Shown here: positions 60,546-64,000 of the stretch, in pieces
Layout of the letters: every line of letters starts with the position of its first letter
Position numbering within the stretch: the first letter of the stretch is position 1
NCBI RefSeq assembly: GCF_000718305.1
Contig: NZ_JOFQ01000007.1
Location: 310,001-374,000, forward strand
Reading direction: 5' to 3'
Length of the DNA: 64,000 nucleotides
From: Streptomyces niger
GTDB lineage: Bacteria; Actinomycetota; Actinomycetes; Streptomycetales; Streptomycetaceae
Notes under the pieces: model-generated
The model's input: only the letters and a program-made list of their open reading frames with translations
The model's database searches: none
What the model was told of the DNA's origin: nothing
Position numbers and translations under genes: made by a program

Positions 60546-61169
60546 ATGGGTCAGCCGGATAGCCGCGAAGAGGAGCTTCCTCAGCTGCCTCCGGGGCAGC
60601 GACTGCAGCGCGGATGGCCGGTCACGCACTACGGCCCCGTCCCCAAGTTCCGCCCCGAGCGCTGGGAATTCCGGGTGTTCGGCGCCACGGCCGACGGTGA
60701 CAAGCACTGCTGGACGCACGAGGAATTCACCTCGCTGCCGTATGCCACCGTCGTCGCCGACATGCACTGCGTGACGAAGTTCAGCATGCTGGGCGCCGAA
60801 TGGGGCGGAGTGTTGACGCGCACGGTGCTCGACCTGGCGCCGCCGGCCCCCGACGTCACCCATGTGATGGTCTGGGCCGAGTACGGATTCAGCTCGAACC
60901 TGCCGCTGGCGGACTTCGCCGGCGAGCGCTGCCTCTTCGCCAGCCACCGGGACGGCGAACTGCTCACCGCCGAGCACGGCTTCCCCGTACGGCTCGTCGT
61001 ACCGCACCTGTACGCCTGGAAGGGCCCGAAGTGGGTCCGCGGCATCGAGTACATGACGGCCGACCGCCGCGGCTTCTGGGAGGAGCGCGGCTACCACAAC
61101 CTCGGTGACCCGTGGCGCGAGCAGCGCTACTCCTACCAGGAGGAACCGGGCGACGGCCCGGAGCTCTGA
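60546..61169 (+). CDS. Sulfite oxidase-like molybdopterin-binding oxidoreductase
   Basis: 207 aa. GWPVTHYGPVPKFRPERWEFRVFG is the start of the oxidoreductase molybdopterin domain, and VVADMHCVTKFSMLGAEWGGV holds Cys75, the likely Mo ligand, followed by FGFS-type cofactor contacts (VWAEYGFSSNLPLADF), VVPHLYAWKGPKWVRGIEYM and FWEERGYHNLGDPW. It has no heme or dimerisation domain and no Tat signal, so it resembles the cytoplasmic YuiH-type sulfite-oxidase-like proteins. Substrate unknown. Divergent from bfr. Confidence 0.87.
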   Translation: MGQPDSREEELPQLPPGQRLQRGWPVTHYGPVPKFRPERWEFRVFGATADGDKHCWTHEEFTSLPYATVVADMHCVTKFSMLGAEWGGVLTRTVLDLAPPAPDVTHVMVWAEYGFSSNLPLADFAGERCLFASHRDGELLTAEHGFPVRLVVPHLYAWKGPKWVRGIEYMTADRRGFWEERGYHNLGDPWREQRYSYQEEPGDGPEL

Positions 61170-61182
61170 CCGGCGGTGCCGG

Positions 61183-62073
61183 TCACGCGCCGGCGGCCGC
61201 CCGCAGCCCCTTCAGCCGGGCCACGTCCGCCGCGTGGCCCTCCTTGCCGCCCGGCGTCTCGATCACCAGCGGCACGCCCGCGGTCGCCGGGTGCCGGAAC
61301 AGCTCCTCGAACGGCTCGGCGCCGATGTGGCCGGAGCCGATGTTCTCGTGCCGGTCCTTGTGCGCCCCTGCCACGTCCTTGGAGTCGTTGGCGTGGATCA
61401 GCCGCAGCCGGCCCTCGCCGGCCACCTCCACCAGCTCGTCCAGCAGCGCCTTCGTGCCGCCCGGCGCCGCCATGTCGTGCCCGGCGGCGAACGCGTGGCA
61501 GGTGTCCAGGCACAGCCCCGCCTTCGGGTGCCGGTCCAGCGCGTCCAGGTAGGGGCCCAGGTCCTCCGCCAGTGAGCACAGCGAGGCGCCCTGCCCGGCG
61601 GTCGACTCCAGCAGCAGCCACGGGTCGTCGTCGTGCGTCAGCTCCTCCAGCAGCGGCAGCATGTGCTCCCTGACCTGCGCCAATGCCGTCTCCCGCGCGC
61701 GCCCGCCGGTCGCCGAGCCGGTGTGCACCACCACGCCGAGCGCCCCGATCTCCCGGCCGCGACGCAGCGAGTGCCGCAGCGACTCCACGGACTTCTCGAC
61801 CGTCGCCGGGGTGTGCGAACCGAAGTTGATCAGGTACGGCGCGTGCACGTACGCCGGGATCCCGCGCTCCGCGCAGGCCGTGCGGAACGCCTCGTCCTGC
61901 ATCGGGTTGCCGGGCGGCGTGGCCCAGCCGCGCGGGTTGGCGACGAAGACCTGGACGGCCTCGCCGTCGATCTCCTGGGCGTACGGGATGCCGACCTTGG
62001 CGAGACCGCCGGCCACCGGGACGTGGCTGCCGATCGGATTGCGCTCACGGGCGCGCTGCGGGGAAGTGCTCAC
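61183..62073 (-). CDS. nfo: Deoxyribonuclease IV (endonuclease IV)
   Basis: 296 aa TIM-barrel AP endonuclease for base-excision repair. Metal-binding sites: SHVPVAGGL, VFVANPRGW, VHAPYLINFGS, VVVHTGSATG, LLESTAGQG, GLCLDTCHAFAAGHD, HANDSKDVAGAHKDRHENIGSGHIG, VIETPGG: nearly all three zinc-site motifs are present. Length is normal (about 285). GTG start. Downstream of the Ser/Thr kinase on the same strand, 48 bp apart. Confidence 0.93.
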   Translation of the reverse strand: MSTSPQRARERNPIGSHVPVAGGLAKVGIPYAQEIDGEAVQVFVANPRGWATPPGNPMQDEAFRTACAERGIPAYVHAPYLINFGSHTPATVEKSVESLRHSLRRGREIGALGVVVHTGSATGGRARETALAQVREHMLPLLEELTHDDDPWLLLESTAGQGASLCSLAEDLGPYLDALDRHPKAGLCLDTCHAFAAGHDMAAPGGTKALLDELVEVAGEGRLRLIHANDSKDVAGAHKDRHENIGSGHIGAEPFEELFRHPATAGVPLVIETPGGKEGHAADVARLKGLRAAAGA

Positions 62074-62121
62074 CCGTCAAGGGTGCCAGGCGGCCCGCCA
62101 CCCGTGGGTGTCAGGTACGCC

Positions 62122-64000
62122 TCACAGCTTGCTGTCCAGCGTGATCGTGATGGTGCTGCCCTTGGGGGCGGTGTCGCCCGCGTCGACGGACTGGCTGTCG
62201 ACCGTGTCCGACGGGAAGAGGAACGGCTTCTTCACCTCGACCTCGAAGCCCGCGTCCTCCAGGGTCTGCTTCGCGTCCGTGACCTTCTCGCCCGCGACGT
62301 CCGGCACCTCGACCATCTGCGGACCCTTGGACAGCGTGAGCGTCACCGTGTCGCCCTCGCCCAGCGTCTTCCCCTCGCCCGGGGACTGCCGCGCGACCGC
62401 GCCCTCGTCCTCGGGCGAGTACACCGGCTGCTCGGCGATCTTCACCCGGAAGCCGGCCTCGCGCAGCTCGCCCGCCGCGTCCGACCGGTCGTCGCCGACC
62501 ACGTCCGGCACGTCGATCGCACGCCCCCGGCTGACGGTCAGCGCCACCGCCGTCCCGGGCCGCCGCTTCGCCCCCGCGGCCGGGTCCGTCCGGATCACCG
62601 AGCCCTTGGCCACCTCGTTGCTGAACGCCTTGCGCTCGGTGCTCGGGGTCAGCCCCCGGTCCCGCAGCTTGCGCCGCGCGTCGGCGACCGGGGTGCCGGA
62701 CAGATCCGGCACGGAGACGATGTCGGGGCCCTTGGAGAGCGTGATCGTGACGGTGCCGGTGCCCCGGATGCGCTTGCCGTTCTCCGGATCGGTGGAGATC
62801 ACGTGCCCGCGCTCCACGGTGGAGCTGTAGGCGTGCGCCACCTTCACGTCCAGCCCGGCGTCGTGCAGCGTCCGCTCGGCCTTGGGCTGCGTCATGTCCA
62901 GCACCGAGGGCACGGCCGTGAACTGGCCGGTGGTGACGTACCAGACGCCCGTGCCGAGCAGCAGGGCGGCCAGCACCGCGAGTACCACGGTCAGCGTCCT
63001 GCGGCGCGGCCGCCGGGCGGTCTCCGCGCCCCGCGCGCCACTCGCCGTGGGCAGCCGGTCCGTACGCGCGTCCGCGCCGGCCGCCACCGGCACCTCCAGC
63101 CGGCTGGTGTGCCCCGCCGCGTCGTCGTCGGCGGCGTCCTCCGTGCCGGGCAGCGAGAGCTGCACCGCGGCGGCGCGCTGGATCACGCTCGTCCGGTCCT
63201 CCGAGCCCGCCGTGTCGGACGCCGGCTTCGCCCCCGGTGGCACCGCGTCCAGCTGCTCCTCGGAGAGCGCCGCGCGGGCGTTTCTGGCCAGCGCGAGCAG
63301 CGTCACCGCGTCCTGCGGGCGTACCTCGGGATTGCGCGCGGTCGCCTCGACCACCAGGTCGTCCAGCTCGGGCGGCAGCCCCGGCACGAGCCCGGACGGC
63401 GGCGGCACGTCCTCGTGGAGATGCTGGTAGAGCACCTGGGCCGCGGTGCCACCGTCGTGCGGCTTGCTGCCCGTGAGCATCTCGTACAGCGTCACGCCGC
63501 AGGCGTAGACGTCCGCGCGGGTGTCCGCGCTGCCGTCCTCGATCTGCTCGGGCGCGAGGTAGGCGACGGTGCCCAGGACCGTGCCGGTGGAGGCCGTGGT
63601 GTGCGTGTCGACCGCCCGGACCAGCCCGAAGTCGGCGACCTTGACCCGGCCGTCGTCCCCGATCAGGACGTTCTCCGGCTTCATGTCGCGGTGGATCATG
63701 CCGGCCCGGTGGGCGGAGCCCAGCGCCGCCAGGATCGGCTCCAGGACGTCCAGCGCGGCGCGCGGCTGCAGGGCGCCCCGCTCGCGCAGCACGTCCCGCA
63801 GGGTGCACCCCGCGACGTACTCCATCGCGAGGTACACGTACGAACCGTCCGCGCCCTGGTCGAACACGCCGACCACGTTCGGGTGCGACAGCCGGGCGAC
63901 CGACTTCGCCTCCCGGATGAAGCGCTCGACGAACGAGGCGTCCGCGACCAGGGACGGGTGCATCACCTTCAGGGCGAGCACCCGGTCCAGCCGGGTGTCG
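62122..64000 (-). CDS. PASTA-domain Ser/Thr protein kinase (5' end beyond window)
   Basis: 626 residues are visible; the open frame continues past the right edge (DTRLDRVLALKVMHPSL), so the glycine loop is missing. Kinase motifs: LKVMHPSL (Lys), YVYLAMEYVAG, HRDMKPENVLIGDDGRVKVADFGL (catalytic loop and DFG), YLAPEQIED. A disordered linker and one membrane helix (TVVLAVLAALLLGTGVWYV) follow, then four PASTA repeats (each with V-P-D/S-V/L and D-A...L...G) ending in ITITLDSKL. PASTA domains sense peptidoglycan; PknB-like kinases act on growth and wall enzymes. The exact orthologue is uncertain. Confidence 0.93.
   Translation of the reverse strand, partial: DTRLDRVLALKVMHPSLVADASFVERFIREAKSVARLSHPNVVGVFDQGADGSYVYLAMEYVAGCTLRDVLRERGALQPRAALDVLEPILAALGSAHRAGMIHRDMKPENVLIGDDGRVKVADFGLVRAVDTHTTASTGTVLGTVAYLAPEQIEDGSADTRADVYACGVTLYEMLTGSKPHDGGTAAQVLYQHLHEDVPPPSGLVPGLPPELDDLVVEATARNPEVRPQDAVTLLALARNARAALSEEQLDAVPPGAKPASDTAGSEDRTSVIQRAAAVQLSLPGTEDAADDDAAGHTSRLEVPVAAGADARTDRLPTASGARGAETARRPRRRTLTVVLAVLAALLLGTGVWYVTTGQFTAVPSVLDMTQPKAERTLHDAGLDVKVAHAYSSTVERGHVISTDPENGKRIRGTGTVTITLSKGPDIVSVPDLSGTPVADARRKLRDRGLTPSTERKAFSNEVAKGSVIRTDPAAGAKRRPGTAVALTVSRGRAIDVPDVVGDDRSDAAGELREAGFRVKIAEQPVYSPEDEGAVARQSPGEGKTLGEGDTVTLTLSKGPQMVEVPDVAGEKVTDAKQTLEDAGFEVEVKKPFLFPSDTVDSQSVDAGDTAPKGSTITITLDSKL

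Overview
The window reads as core chromosome from a high-GC actinomycete, almost certainly Streptomyces or a close relative. GC content is very high with strong third-position bias, GTG starts are common, and many genes resemble well-known S. coelicolor proteins (glkA, macRS, the qcr/cta respiratory cluster, nadA, pspA). No rRNA, tRNA, CRISPR array, IS element or phage gene is visible. The order of many genes (cob genes, erpA, adoK, ctaC, ctaE-qcrCAB, trpD, NlpC/P60, pimB-like, fadD, SRPBCC, ArsA-like, acyltransferase, DAHP synthase) also resembles, from memory, the Rv2178c-Rv2208 region of Mycobacterium tuberculosis, so this looks like an ancient conserved block rather than an island.

Layout. 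0.1-5 kb (minus): late cobalamin genes cobU, cobT and cobS with two embedded non-cob genes, a shortened LCM-type methyltransferase and a rhomboid-like membrane protein. 5-8.4 kb: a 75-aa protein, a 15-copy 10-bp tandem repeat, a methyltransferase with an apparent CTG start, a DUF3043 membrane protein, then pspA-pspAA behind a sigma-E-like promoter. 8.5-13.9 kb: two-component system plus RND permease. 13.9-20.5 kb: nadA with three operator-like palindromes, ErpA-type Fe-S carrier, a collagen-like membrane protein, adenosine kinase, and a cysteine desulfurase-TusA fusion.

20.8-30.3 kb is the respiratory heart: ctaC-ctaD-ctaF (aa3 oxidase), an L,D-transpeptidase lipoprotein and a pseudo-receiver in between, then ctaE-qcrC-qcrA-qcrB (oxidase subunit III and the actinobacterial cytochrome bcc complex with diheme QcrC). 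30.4-43.6 kb: trpD, a SAM-IV riboswitch ahead of a class V PLP enzyme, Lrp-type RAM protein and rhomboid protease, a zinc-ribbon protein and a NYN-domain protein, two paralogous NlpC/P60 hydrolases, a metallopeptidase lipoprotein, a PimB-type mannosyltransferase and a FadD ligase. 43.8-54.9 kb: metallophosphoesterase, SRPBCC, ArsA-like ATPase, glucokinase glkA, a nuclease-fold protein, an esterase, an acyltransferase, macS-macR and a phosphofructokinase with PPi-type signature residues.

55-64 kb: a 2-hydroxyacid dehydrogenase, trpEG preceded by a Trp-rich leader peptide and attenuator, divergent class II DAHP synthase, iron-boxed bfd facing bfr, a molybdopterin oxidoreductase, endonuclease IV, and a PASTA Ser/Thr kinase cut by the window end. 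The main regulatory signals are the nadA palindromes, SAM-IV element, trp attenuator, DmdR1-type iron box, CRP-like site before pfkA, sigma-E-like pspA promoter and a palindrome centred on the ctaE start codon. Strong, often bidirectional, hairpin terminators separate many convergent gene pairs.
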